NCBI GenBank assembly: GCA_028280575.1 | Contig: JANQLN010000106.1 | Coordinates: 1 to 39,898 of the forward strand | Direction of reading: 5' to 3' | DNA length: 39,898 nt | Source: Clostridia bacterium | GTDB lineage: Bacteria; Bacillota; Clostridia; Acetivibrionales; STF1-152 | Shown: positions 1 through 8,751 of the stretch, one piece after another | Position numbering within the stretch: position 1 is the first letter of the stretch | Layout: each line of letters starts with the position of its first letter | Notes under the pieces: model-generated | Seen by the model: the letters and a program-made list of their open reading frames with translations, nothing else | Told to the model about the DNA's origin: nothing | Database searches by the model: none | Program-made: the position numbers and the translations under genes

Positions 1-110
1 CAAGGTTCTAGACACTTACTTTTTCTTAATGATTGGACTGATAAATGTTTCATTATACGCGTAAATTTATACCTATTTTAAAAAATGGGGAAACTCGAAA
101 AAAACATAGC

Positions 111-139
111 TTGACATAACTTTTATCCCATTGTAAAAT
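111..139 (+). promoter_or_regulatory. Sigma-A promoter of the flavodoxin-like gene
   Basis: TTGACA at 111-116 and TAAAAT at 134-139 are separated by exactly 17 bases, which is close to the vegetative consensus. The predicted start site falls about 10-15 bases before the ATG at 159, so the leader is very short and begins near the TAGGAGGG ribosome binding site (146-153). The preceding 110 bases are AT-rich and show no gene. Confidence 0.75.
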
Positions 140-158
140 TGGAATTAGGAGGGATATT

Positions 159-647
159 ATGGATAATAAGGTTTTGGTAGTATATTATTCGCTTGAAGGC
201 AATACAAAGCTGATTGCAGAAGCTATTGCAAAAGAAAGCGCCGCAGAAATTCTCAGGCTTAAGCCGGTAAAGGAAATACCGTCCAGAGGTTTTTTCAAGT
301 ATTTTATTGGTGGTATGAAAGCCATGTTTAAGGTAAAATGTGCATTACAGTCCTATGCAGTCGACCCTTCACAATACGACACCATTTTCATTGGAACACC
401 TGTATGGGCCAGTAGAACCGTACCAGCACTAAGAACATTTTTGGCCCGTCATAAGCTAAACGGTAAAAAGATTGCTGCTTTCTGTACATATATGGGAAAT
501 GAAGGTAAATCACTTAAAAATATACTTAAGCTGACCCAAAACAGCACTCACATATCAAAAAAAGGTTTCAAAATGCTGCCGGATATAAAATCCCAAAGCA
601 TTGAACATGCTGTCAAATGGGCATCTTCATTAAAAGACGAGCTTTAA
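159..647 (+). CDS. Flavodoxin-like family protein
   Basis: This 162-residue protein has a flavodoxin fold. The N-terminus VLVVYYSLEGNTKLIAEAIA is the FMN phosphate-binding loop, in which S/T-x-G-N-T follows the first beta strand. Later segments (about residues 75-90, DTIFIGTPVWASRTVPAL) match the flavin-ring loop with its conserved G-T/S-P-V-W. The family binds FMN and acts as a small cytoplasmic electron carrier or quinone/nitro-type reductase. The length is typical for a stand-alone domain. The ATG follows an AGGAGGG site by 5 bases. A DinB-like gene follows 53 bases downstream on the same strand and may be co-transcribed. No cysteine motif for iron-sulfur clusters is present, so it is not a ferredoxin fusion. 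The exact partner cannot be told from sequence. Confidence 0.85.
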   Translation: MDNKVLVVYYSLEGNTKLIAEAIAKESAAEILRLKPVKEIPSRGFFKYFIGGMKAMFKVKCALQSYAVDPSQYDTIFIGTPVWASRTVPALRTFLARHKLNGKKIAAFCTYMGNEGKSLKNILKLTQNSTHISKKGFKMLPDIKSQSIEHAVKWASSLKDEL

Positions 648-700
648 TGGAGTGCATATGGATTTTTTAAGGATATTGATATAGGAAGGGGAAATATAAA

Positions 701-1402
701 ATGGATTTAAAGCCGTGGAATAAGGATATGAAACGGTTAAGGGAAATAATTTTAAAACAAAATAAAATTGAAGAGAGTAAAAATCTGTGTTTGAGTTTGC
801 ATTCAATGGTTCATTCATCCAATATTTCAGGAATAGATAAAAAAACATTTGAAGATGAACTGTGGGAAGGACTAGATAAAAACACATTCAGAACTGCAAT
901 AAACGATAAAGGCCGTACTATTGCATATGGTATATGGCATTCTACCAGAATAGAAGATATAACAATGAATATATTAGTTGACGGAAATAAACAGATATTT
1001 AATATAGAAAATTGGAAGCAAAAAATAAATTCAAAAATAATTGATACAGGTAATGCAATGACGAAAGAGGAAATAATAAATTTTAGTAAAGATATTAATA
1101 TGCAGGAATTAAAAAACTACAGAATGGCAGTAGGAAGAAATACAAGAGAGATAATAAAAAAACTTACGTCTAATGATATGAAAAGAAAATTTGAGAAGTA
1201 TAGATTACAGTATATAGTAGATGAAGGTGCCGTTTTAGACGTTGAAGAAGCAAACTGGTTAATAGACTTTTGGGGAAGAAAAAACGTAGCAGGAATTATA
1301 CTAATGCCAGCCACAAGGCATCATGTAGTTCATATTAATGAATCATTAAGAGCAAAAAATAAATCTAAAGTTGATAAAACTACAAAACAGAAATTAACAT
1401 AG
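701..1402 (+). CDS. DinB-like four-helix-bundle protein (putative metal-dependent enzyme)
   Basis: The 233-residue protein is mostly helical and looks like a divergent member of the DinB/YfiT superfamily. Candidate metal ligands are His34 or His38 in the first helix pair, His80 in IWHSTRIEDI, and His207/His208/His211 in TRHHVVHINE. The W-H-x-x-R-x-E-D and H-H-x-x-H-x-N-E signatures are typical of DinB_2-type bundles. Members bind Zn or Ni, and many are thiol S-transferases or stress-induced proteins; the substrate here is unknown. Homologues sometimes carry a 'phage head-tail adapter' name, which the sequence does not support. The start follows a GGAAGGGG site by about 9 bases. The C-terminal 20 residues are Lys/Thr rich and probably disordered. 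It is probably co-transcribed with the flavodoxin-like gene upstream. Confidence 0.6.
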   Translation: MDLKPWNKDMKRLREIILKQNKIEESKNLCLSLHSMVHSSNISGIDKKTFEDELWEGLDKNTFRTAINDKGRTIAYGIWHSTRIEDITMNILVDGNKQIFNIENWKQKINSKIIDTGNAMTKEEIINFSKDINMQELKNYRMAVGRNTREIIKKLTSNDMKRKFEKYRLQYIVDEGAVLDVEEANWLIDFWGRKNVAGIILMPATRHHVVHINESLRAKNKSKVDKTTKQKLT

Positions 1403-1658
1403 GAAAGTTATGGGTCTGTCCTGATTAAACCGGACATTTACAAATTTTGGTTTTATTGCATTCAATCGACAGATTCGTTTTAGCAGCAACAATTCTTAAA
1501 GGTTTGATTTCAGGGTATGGAAAAATACATATCCGTAGTTCTATATTTATATCTCCTACTCTACAATAAGTTGAATTAAGCAGCATTTTTATTTACTCAA
1601 ATACTTTCTGTGATATAATATTTTATATCATAACATAATGTGGATAGGGAGCTTTTCC
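1403..1658 (+). other. Intergenic region before the response-regulator operon
   Basis: No gene is visible in these 256 bases. There is a weak hairpin (TGTCC near 1424 with GGACA near 1434) soon after the DinB-like stop. At the right end, TGATATAAT (1611-1619) is an extended -10 element (TG-n-TATAAT), about 40 bases before the response-regulator ATG. Its -35 (TTTACT, 1592-1597, 16-base spacer) is poor, which would suit an activated or low-level promoter. Confidence 0.5.
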
Positions 1659-3284
1659 ATGTACAGGCTGTTAATTGTAGAAGATGAGGAAATAGAACGA
1701 GAAGGAATGCGGGACCTGGTTGACTGGAAGCGAATGGGTATCGGTGAAGTACTGGCTGTTGAAAGTGCAGAGGAAGCATTAGAGCTTATAGAGGATAATA
1801 ATGTTGATATGCTGCTTACGGATATCCGCTTGCCAACAATGTCAGGCCTGGACCTTGCCCAAAAGCTATCGTCAACGCACCCGGGAATCAAGGTCGTAAT
1901 AATTAGCTGCATGGAGGACTTTGAGTATGCAAAAAAAGCTATTGATCTGGATGCATACGGTTTTCTTTCCAAGCCTTTGGATATGGCCGAACTGGAAAAG
2001 GTTATTACAAAGGTAACAAATACATTTATGTGTGAAAAAGAAGAGAAAATAGAAAGAGAGAGGCTCAATAAGCTGTTAAATGAAAGCCTTCCCCTTCTTA
2101 AGGAACGTTTTTTCATAAATTTGATTCAAGGCATTCAAAAGCAGGAGAACATCAGGGAGACTCTTGAATACTTTAAGATTCAGTTTGCAGATGGGCAATT
2201 TGTAGTGATAGTTACTGAGATTAACAACTATGACAGCGTTATGACCGGTAAGGATATGGAAGAAGTGAACATTGCCTTGCTGAAGGTCCTGGATTGCATC
2301 AACAATATACATACAAAAAATAAAGTATTTACTTTTCATATAGGCTCCGGAAGGTATTTTACAATTATGAATTCCTCTTCACACAGTGAAGGGAATTTAT
2401 ACAATGAGACAATAGGGTTTTCTAAAAAAGTTCAGGAAAGAATATCAAGAGTGTGTAATTTTGACACCACTGTGGGTATAGGCAAGGGTGTAACAGAATT
2501 GACGGACTTAAAAAATTCCTATAAAAAGGCATGTGAAGCTGTTGATTTTATGTTTTTTGCAGAGCCCGGACAGATTATTTATTATAAGGATATCTACTAT
2601 AAAAAGGAATTTGACAGCATGTCAGATTTTGAAAGCATCGAAAAGAAAATTCTCTCAAATATAGAGCTTTGTAATAAGGAGGCCTTGAATAAAAATATTG
2701 ACAGGCTGTTTGCAAAATTTGAAGGTGGTGCATGGGAATCTGATACCTATATACGGAATTTAAGCATCAATCTCATTGCAAAATGTTCTCTCCTCTTACA
2801 GGACATGAATGAGAATTATGAAAAAATATTTGGGAAGGAATCGCTGATATGGGATAAAATATTAAGGTCCGATACCATATTTGATATACACGAATGGATT
2901 CGCAGCATTTTTTGCAGGGTCATTGACTACCTTTATGAGAGAAGAGATGATTATAATAAGAAAGTAATCAAGGATATCCTTAAGATTATAGAGGAAAGAT
3001 ATGGTGAAAATCTTACAATAACGGATATTGCAAAGGAAGTTTATCTTTCAATGAAATATACGAGCATTATTTTTAAAAGAGAAATGGGAGAGACGTTTAC
3101 AAATTATTTAATACGTTACAGACTTAAAAAAGCAAGTCAAATGTTAAAGGATACAAACTTAAAAGTTTACCAGATTGGCAATCTTGTAGGATATAGTAAC
3201 ATATCCCACTTTTGTACCATATTCAAAAATGTCTACGGACTAAGTCCCAATGAATACAGGGAAAAAGTTTATATCAAATCTTGA
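1659..3284 (+). CDS. YesN-type response regulator (REC + AraC HTH), no adjacent kinase
   Basis: The receiver domain (residues 1-120) has the acidic pair E8/D9, the phospho-acceptor D55 in LLTDIR, and K105 in LSKPLD. A central region (about 150-400) resembles the degenerate GGDEF-like linker of YesN proteins. The last 100 residues form two AraC-type helix-turn-helix motifs (ITDIAKEVYLSMKYTSIIF and YQIGNLVGYSNISHFC), ending in the usual F-K-N-V-Y-G-L-S-P-N-E-Y-R. It should bind DNA when phosphorylated and control carbohydrate genes. The start at 1659 is preferred to ATG 1638 because AGGGAG lies 8 bases upstream and the protein then begins MYRLLIVEDEE like its paralogue at 19065-20672. Unlike that paralogue, no histidine kinase lies beside it. 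It is the first gene of a five-gene operon; the next ATG is 41 bases downstream. Confidence 0.9.
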   Translation: MYRLLIVEDEEIEREGMRDLVDWKRMGIGEVLAVESAEEALELIEDNNVDMLLTDIRLPTMSGLDLAQKLSSTHPGIKVVIISCMEDFEYAKKAIDLDAYGFLSKPLDMAELEKVITKVTNTFMCEKEEKIERERLNKLLNESLPLLKERFFINLIQGIQKQENIRETLEYFKIQFADGQFVVIVTEINNYDSVMTGKDMEEVNIALLKVLDCINNIHTKNKVFTFHIGSGRYFTIMNSSSHSEGNLYNETIGFSKKVQERISRVCNFDTTVGIGKGVTELTDLKNSYKKACEAVDFMFFAEPGQIIYYKDIYYKKEFDSMSDFESIEKKILSNIELCNKEALNKNIDRLFAKFEGGAWESDTYIRNLSINLIAKCSLLLQDMNENYEKIFGKESLIWDKILRSDTIFDIHEWIRSIFCRVIDYLYERRDDYNKKVIKDILKIIEERYGENLTITDIAKEVYLSMKYTSIIFKREMGETFTNYLIRYRLKKASQMLKDTNLKVYQIGNLVGYSNISHFCTIFKNVYGLSPNEYREKVYIKS

Positions 3285-3324
3285 GAGTTTTGCCAAAAGC
3301 ACTATACGGCAGGGAGGAATTATA

Positions 3325-4365
3325 ATGGCGGAAAAATTTAAATTTGGAATTGTTGGGTGTGGTTTAATCGCACCGCATCATGCTGAGTCTATTTTAGCCG
3401 GAAGCAATAGCAAACTTGTTGCTGTTTGCGATATTATCGAAGAGAAAGCGCGCGAATTTGCTGAAAAATATAATTTGGAAAAATATTATACCGATTACAG
3501 GCAGATGATCGATGAAGCAGGCATGGATATTGTCTGTGTATGCACACCAAGCGGTAATCATGGTGAAATAGCAGTATATGCGGCAAATGCCGGAAAACAT
3601 TTGCTGGTGGAAAAGCCGATTGAAACAACCAGGGAAAAAATGGATGAAATCATACGTGCAGTAAAGAAAAACAATGTAAAAATGAACAGTGTGTTCCAGA
3701 TTAGAACAGAACCCGCGTTTATTGCTGTAAAAAAGGCAATAGAGGAAGGCAGATTTGGAGATATTATTCTGGCTGATGCATATTTAAAGAGTTATCGCAG
3801 CCAGGAATATTACGACAGTGCGGACTGGAGAGGCAAATGGGAGCTGGATGGCGGCGGAGCATTGATGAACCAGGGTATTCACGGCGTTGATATATTGCTC
3901 TGGCTGGCAGGTGATGTGGAAAGCGTATTTGCCAGGGTGGGAACAAAAGCAAGAAATATTGAAGTGGAGGATACGGCTGTTGCCATGCTTAAGTTTAAAA
4001 ATGGTGCTTTTGGTATAATTGAAGGTACAACCTCCGTATATCCGGGTCAGCCAAAAAAATTCGAAATTCATGGAAAAAAGGGCAGCGTAGTAATAGGGGA
4101 AAAAGGTATTGAAGTCTGGCAAATAGAAGGAAATGATGAAGAGAAGGCGCCCCAATTACATAAAAACGGGGACGACACTGCCAATGATCCGGGTAAATTT
4201 GCCCTGACATCCCATTTGATATTGGTGGAAGATTTGACGGAGGCTATTGAAAATGACAGACGGCCGCTTATTCCACCTGAAGAAGGTCGCAAAGCAGTCG
4301 ACCTGATTCTTGCAATTTATGAGTCTGCAAGAACAGGCAAAGAAATAAAATTGGATTGGAGATGA
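3325..4365 (+). CDS. Gfo/Idh/MocA-family NAD(P)-dependent sugar dehydrogenase
   Basis: The 346-residue protein starts with a Rossmann fold, GIVGCGLIAPHH (G8-x-x-G11-x-G13). It has the family's E-K-P at E96-K97-P98, where the lysine sits near nicotinamide and substrate. The C-terminal alpha/beta half has the GGGALMNQGIHGVD motif with H186 and D189, also expected at the active site. Such enzymes oxidise or reduce a sugar or cyclitol hydroxyl, often at C3. ATG 3325 is chosen over the upstream in-frame start (3250, inside the regulator gene) because AGGGAGGA precedes it and the Rossmann motif then begins at residue 8. Its stop is followed after only 4 bases by the isomerase/epimerase-like gene, so the two are likely translated together and may catalyse consecutive steps. 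Confidence 0.9.
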   Translation: MAEKFKFGIVGCGLIAPHHAESILAGSNSKLVAVCDIIEEKAREFAEKYNLEKYYTDYRQMIDEAGMDIVCVCTPSGNHGEIAVYAANAGKHLLVEKPIETTREKMDEIIRAVKKNNVKMNSVFQIRTEPAFIAVKKAIEEGRFGDIILADAYLKSYRSQEYYDSADWRGKWELDGGGALMNQGIHGVDILLWLAGDVESVFARVGTKARNIEVEDTAVAMLKFKNGAFGIIEGTTSVYPGQPKKFEIHGKKGSVVIGEKGIEVWQIEGNDEEKAPQLHKNGDDTANDPGKFALTSHLILVEDLTEAIENDRRPLIPPEEGRKAVDLILAIYESARTGKEIKLDWR

Positions 4366-4369
4366 TGAA

Positions 4370-5221
4370 ATGAAGATATGTAATTTTAATGTGATTTTCA
4401 ATCGCAGAAGCATACATGAAGCATTATGCCTTTCAAAAGAAATAGGATATGACGGGGTTGAGTTATGGGGAATGGAACCTCATATCTCCCATGAGGCCAC
4501 ACCGGAAAGAATTAAGGAAATAAGGCTGATGGCAGAAGATTATGGATTATGTATTACAGGCATCAGCACATATGAAGGGAGATTCTCCACTGCCTGTGAC
4601 GAGGAATGCCTGAAAACTGTCGAACGTTTCGAAAAATATATGGAAATCCTGGCAAATCTCAATGCTGGCATGATCAGAATTGCATGCGGCGGACCTAATG
4701 CATTTTTAGCAGAGCACTATCATTATGAAAAAGCGGCATATTGGATAAAAAAATGTGCTGATATTGCAAAAGGATACGGTAAGAAAATAATAATGGAAAT
4801 CCATAACAACAGCCTTATTGAGACGGCAGACAGCGCATTGGAATTATTGGATATGATTGACAGAGGCAATGTAGGAGTTATTCATGATGCAGGTAACATG
4901 TATATCACCGACACGAATTACAGCCATGAATCTATAAGAAAGCTGGGTAAGAAAATATTTCATGTGCATGTAAAAGGGGAAAAACGCATTTCTGATAAAA
5001 AGCTTCCCGCATCATTTGAAAACCGTACCAAGCATGGAATAGAGCTCTTTCAGCAAACACTTCTTAAAGACAGTGCCGTAGATTACCTGCCTGTGTTCAA
5101 GGCACTGAAGGAAATTGGCTATGACGGATATGTTTCTTCCGAATGCTTTGCCGACTTTCCTGATACTGAAAGGGCAAGGCTGGATTTTATGGAAATTAAA
5201 AAATTATTGTCAATGGTTTAA
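4370..5221 (+). CDS. Sugar phosphate isomerase/epimerase-like TIM-barrel protein
   Basis: This 283-residue protein belongs to the AP-endonuclease-2 / xylose-isomerase-like TIM barrel group. Probable metal ligands sit at the ends of strands: the Glu of IIMEIHNN, the His/Asp of GVIHDAGNMY, the His of IFHVHVKG, and the Glu of YVSSECF. Members isomerise or epimerise sugars, cleave inosose-type keto compounds, or act as beta-eliminating lyases on 3-keto-glycosides. The ATG lies 4 bases after the dehydrogenase stop, with GGAGATG of the preceding coding end as its ribosome site. The dehydrogenase partner suggests it acts on an oxidised keto-sugar, but the substrate is inferred only. There is no signal peptide, so it is cytoplasmic. 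Confidence 0.85.
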   Translation: MKICNFNVIFNRRSIHEALCLSKEIGYDGVELWGMEPHISHEATPERIKEIRLMAEDYGLCITGISTYEGRFSTACDEECLKTVERFEKYMEILANLNAGMIRIACGGPNAFLAEHYHYEKAAYWIKKCADIAKGYGKKIIMEIHNNSLIETADSALELLDMIDRGNVGVIHDAGNMYITDTNYSHESIRKLGKKIFHVHVKGEKRISDKKLPASFENRTKHGIELFQQTLLKDSAVDYLPVFKALKEIGYDGYVSSECFADFPDTERARLDFMEIKKLLSMV

Positions 5222-5251
5222 AAGCAAATGATGCAAAGGAAGGCTTTTAAA

Positions 5252-6553
5252 ATGAATATTTTAATGATATTAACCGATCAAATGCACAAATATGCCATGG
5301 GATGTATGCGTGATTATGTTTCTACACCCAATATTGACAAAATGGCCTCAGAAGGTGTGGTTTTCAACAATGCATACTCAAATTGTCCAATCTGCGGACC
5401 TTTCAGGGCAAATCTTTTCACCGGATTATATACAAGTGACAACGGTGTCGTCAAGAATGGCCCTCCTCTTCCCCCGGGAGTCGAAACTCTTGCCGATTCT
5501 TTCAACAAAGCGGGATACCAGACAAGCTTTGTGGGCAAATGGCATCTGGGCGGCAATGGAAACTGCCCGGTACCTGAAAAGTTAAGAGGCGGTTTTGAGC
5601 GCTTCATAGGGTACCAATGCTATAATGGGTTTAAGAAAAATGTATGCTTTTATGATGAGAATGATATAGAACATCGTTATGACTGTCATAGAACAGACGC
5701 TACATCAGATATAGGTGTGGAAAGGCTTAAAATGCTTGCCGCAGACGACAGGCCTTTTTTGCATGTAGTGTTTTACCAGGCACCCCATTATCCTGAGCAG
5801 CCTTCTCAAAGGTATGAAGATATGTATAGAGACTTAACCATACCATATCCTCCTAATTATAAGGAGACAGACCCATACATACCTACTTTTTCCCCTTACA
5901 GTCCAAGGCCTTTTGAAAATGACCCCGATTACCAGCGGTATGGGAATAATATGCAGGAGTATTTGAGGCTCTATTACGGTATGGTATCACAAATAGACAA
6001 TGGTGTGGGGAAACTGGTCAATACCCTGGAAGAGCTTGGAATCCGGGACAATACGGCTGTTATATTTTCTTCAGACCATGGTGATATGCAGGGCAGTCAC
6101 GGACTTTTGAACAAGAGTCTTCCATATGAAGAATCATGCGGCATCCCCCTTGTTATATCTGTACCTGGCGGACAGAAAAGTGTTTTTCTTGATACACCCG
6201 TTTCAAGCATTGACTATTACCCTACCTGCCTGGATTTTGCAGGTCTGTCCCCTGTAAAATCCAAGCCGGGAAAAAGCCTGGCACCATTGATATTCGGCAC
6301 AGAAGCAGATGACTGGGACAGACCTGTTTTTGCAGAAATCCTGTGCCGGGATATTGAAAAACAATGGATAATGATACGGACAAGGCAGTATAAAATGGCA
6401 GTCAGGGCGGCTAACAGGCAGCCCTATCTGCTTTTCGACATGAAAAATGATCCATATGAAATGAATAATCTTGTTGACAACAAGAAATATTTATCAATCA
6501 AAGAATCTTTGACAAAACTGATGAAGGATGAACGGAGGCATAGTTATGTTTAA
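5252..6553 (+). CDS. Cytoplasmic S1-type sulfatase
   Basis: This is a 433-residue formylglycine sulfatase. The N-terminus MNILMILTDQ carries the metal-binding Asp (D9). The modification motif is C48-G-P-F-R52, matching C-x-P-x-R, followed by ANLFTGLY. The later FSSDHGDMQGSHG segment holds further metal and substrate ligands. Cys48 must be converted to formylglycine for activity; as no maturase is in the window, an anSME elsewhere is expected. There is no signal peptide, so it would desulfate imported oligosaccharides or monosaccharides. ATG 5252 is chosen because AAAGGAAGG lies 8 bases upstream and the protein then begins at the first strand. The 3' end overlaps the next gene by 8 bases. An extra cysteine sits three residues before the catalytic one (C45-P-I-C48), a feature shared with the second sulfatase. 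Confidence 0.9.
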   Translation: MNILMILTDQMHKYAMGCMRDYVSTPNIDKMASEGVVFNNAYSNCPICGPFRANLFTGLYTSDNGVVKNGPPLPPGVETLADSFNKAGYQTSFVGKWHLGGNGNCPVPEKLRGGFERFIGYQCYNGFKKNVCFYDENDIEHRYDCHRTDATSDIGVERLKMLAADDRPFLHVVFYQAPHYPEQPSQRYEDMYRDLTIPYPPNYKETDPYIPTFSPYSPRPFENDPDYQRYGNNMQEYLRLYYGMVSQIDNGVGKLVNTLEELGIRDNTAVIFSSDHGDMQGSHGLLNKSLPYEESCGIPLVISVPGGQKSVFLDTPVSSIDYYPTCLDFAGLSPVKSKPGKSLAPLIFGTEADDWDRPVFAEILCRDIEKQWIMIRTRQYKMAVRAANRQPYLLFDMKNDPYEMNNLVDNKKYLSIKESLTKLMKDERRHSYV

Positions 6554-8696
6554 AAAAGCCAGATGGGTTGTTGACAAAATGTTTGAACACAAGAATGTTC
6601 TCGATATCCGCAAAAAAGGTAGGATAAACCAGGAAAATCCTGAACACCCCATGGAATTTCGAAACATCCATACCCTTTTCAGGCTGAAATTTAAAAACTG
6701 CGGTACCAGGACACTGCTCCGTTATTCGGCAGATGATATTGCCAAAATTTATATCAACGGCAAATTCATAGATATGGGGCCTGCACCTTCATATCATTTT
6801 GCATTCGGATACGTTGAAATTGATATAACAGAGTATTTGATTAAAGGTGTCAATGCAGCAGGGGCCCATTTATATTACCAGGGAGAGCTTAACAAGGTTT
6901 TACCAAGCGGCGACTTCAGAACCGGCTTCATTGCGGAAATTGAAGCCGGCAGTGAAGTGATAGCCCATACTGATGAAAACACCCTGTGTAAATTGACAAA
7001 AGCTTACGGTAACGGGGATATTATCGGATACCGCACACAGTACCTGGAAGATTTTAATGCAAATTTATGGGAATATGACTGGGCGCTGGCCGGATTTGAC
7101 GACTCAAGCTGGAAAAGCTCGGCCGTTAAGCCAGGCAATGATCATGTTTTTGAAAGGCAAATTACCAGGCAGCTTGAATTTTATGATGTTCTGCCGGCAA
7201 AAACAAAGGATATCGGCAAAAACACCATGTTGGCGGATTTGGGCTGTGAATACGCTGGAGTAGTATATTTTGAAGCCTCCGGTAAAAAGGGCGGCATCAT
7301 AGAGATAAGGTGTGCCGAAGAGCTTGACGACAGGGGCAGAGCAAGATATGACATGAGGTGCAATTGCTTATACAGGCAAACCTTTATTTTATCGGGTGCA
7401 AAAAGGGAATACCCGGAATTTTTTGATTATATGGCATTCAGGTATTTTGAGATAATATATCCTGAAGGTGTAAAATTGGAAAATGTCAAAATCATAGCCC
7501 GGAATTATCCTTTTGATTACAAAAGCACAAAATTTATATCAAATAATAAATTGATGAACAGTATATGGAAAATATGCAAAAATGCTGTTCGGACAGGTAC
7601 CCAGGAGGGATACCTGGATTGTCCCACACGTGAAAAAGGCCTTTTCCTTGGAGATATGACCATAACGGCACAAAGCCACTTTTACCTGACAGGGGATTTG
7701 AGCATAATGAAAAGGGCACTCAAGTCCTTTGGATTGTCAACATATTACACACACTCAATCCAGACAATAGCGCCCTGCCATTTGATACATACGGTTACCG
7801 ATTATGCATTCCAGTACCCCATGAACCTTTTGACATACTATGAAAACAGCGGAGACAAAAAGTTCTTAAAAGACATGCTGCCATACTGTGAAATGATGAT
7901 GGACTATTTCAGGCAATATGAGAAAAACGGATTGTTATACGATATTACTGCCGACATGCACATTGTGGACTGGCCCAGGAATCCATATGATTTTTCAGAC
8001 GGGTACGACTATAATCTCAGAATCGGCAAGACATACGGAACCCACAATGTCACAAATGTTTTTCACATCTGCGGACAGCAGAGCATCAATAAAATATATG
8101 AAATCCTTGATATGGAATATGAAGACAGGCTGCCGATGTTGAAAAAAGCATATACCGAAACATTTTATGACAGGGATAGAAAGCTTTTTAAAGACACACC
8201 AGAAAGCAGCCATACGGCACTTCATTCGAATATCCTGCCCCTGTACTTCGGTATAGCTCCGGAGGAAAGCATACCTGAGATAATAAAAATGGTGGAAAAC
8301 AAAAGGCTGAACTGCGGGGTCTATATTGCATATTTCCTGCTCAAGGCACTGTGCAAAAATAACAGGACAGATCTGGCAATGGATCTTATACTGTCAGACG
8401 ACCGGTTTTCGTGGAGCACAATGATAAAACAGGGGGCAACAACATGCTTTGAGGTTTGGGACAAGGAATACAAATGGAATACCAGCCTGTGCCATCCGTG
8501 GGCCAGTACACCTGTGCCCATATTAATACAAAATATTGCAGGTATCACACCCAAGGAACCGGGATGGGGTAAGGGCTATGATATGAAATCCTGTGAAATA
8601 GAAAGGTTAGGCGATTTTGAGCTGGTTTTCCATGTCAATGGCTACCGGATTAAGGTTGATCATTCTAAAGGTGTGGTAAAGAGCCGGATATTATAA
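6546..8696 (+). CDS. GH78-like alpha-L-rhamnosidase (cytoplasmic)
   Basis: The 716-residue protein has an N-terminal beta domain (about 20-330, including the DDSSWKSSAVKPG stretch typical of rhamnosidase N-domains), an (alpha/alpha)6 barrel (about 340-640), and a short C-terminal beta domain. D358, E363 and D370 in DCPTREKGLFLGD, plus E636 in TTCFEVWDKE, keep the spacing of the acidic set I recall for Bacillus GH78 rhamnosidases. These enzymes release terminal alpha-L-rhamnose with inversion. It is shorter than the usual 850-1000 residues, so it lacks extra beta domains. There is no signal peptide. ATG 6546 is used because CGGAGG precedes it by 7 bases; the alternative at 6528 has no site. 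It overlaps the sulfatase end by 8 bases, so the two are translationally coupled. A related unsaturated or substituted-rhamnose specificity cannot be excluded. Confidence 0.85.
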   Translation: MFKKARWVVDKMFEHKNVLDIRKKGRINQENPEHPMEFRNIHTLFRLKFKNCGTRTLLRYSADDIAKIYINGKFIDMGPAPSYHFAFGYVEIDITEYLIKGVNAAGAHLYYQGELNKVLPSGDFRTGFIAEIEAGSEVIAHTDENTLCKLTKAYGNGDIIGYRTQYLEDFNANLWEYDWALAGFDDSSWKSSAVKPGNDHVFERQITRQLEFYDVLPAKTKDIGKNTMLADLGCEYAGVVYFEASGKKGGIIEIRCAEELDDRGRARYDMRCNCLYRQTFILSGAKREYPEFFDYMAFRYFEIIYPEGVKLENVKIIARNYPFDYKSTKFISNNKLMNSIWKICKNAVRTGTQEGYLDCPTREKGLFLGDMTITAQSHFYLTGDLSIMKRALKSFGLSTYYTHSIQTIAPCHLIHTVTDYAFQYPMNLLTYYENSGDKKFLKDMLPYCEMMMDYFRQYEKNGLLYDITADMHIVDWPRNPYDFSDGYDYNLRIGKTYGTHNVTNVFHICGQQSINKIYEILDMEYEDRLPMLKKAYTETFYDRDRKLFKDTPESSHTALHSNILPLYFGIAPEESIPEIIKMVENKRLNCGVYIAYFLLKALCKNNRTDLAMDLILSDDRFSWSTMIKQGATTCFEVWDKEYKWNTSLCHPWASTPVPILIQNIAGITPKEPGWGKGYDMKSCEIERLGDFELVFHVNGYRIKVDHSKGVVKSRIL

Positions 8697-8697
8697 G

Positions 8698-8739
8698 AAA
8701 ACCGGGCCAAATAAAAATTTATTTTGGCCCGGTTTTTTT
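8698..8739. terminator. Bidirectional rho-independent terminator
   Basis: A perfect 14-bp stem pairs 8698-8711 with 8723-8736, with core ACCGGGCC/GGCCCGGT, an 11-base loop and a following T run. It sits between the rhamnosidase stop (8696) and the stop of the convergent secreted hydrolase gene (8752). The A run before the left arm gives a U run on the other strand, so it can end transcription of both operons. Confidence 0.9.
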
Positions 8740-8751
8740 ATGCTATATTGT

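Noticed and set aside
701..1402. Phage head-tail adapter annotation for the 233-residue protein
   Set aside because: No other phage gene is nearby, and the His motifs fit a DinB-like metal-binding bundle better.
1403..1658. Terminator after the DinB-like gene
   Set aside because: The TGTCC/GGACA stem is only 5 bp with a 10-base loop and no T run.
1628..2116. 162-codon minus-strand, Ser-rich open frame
   Set aside because: It is the shadow of the receiver-domain coding sequence on the other strand; the Ser-rich composition is a codon artefact.
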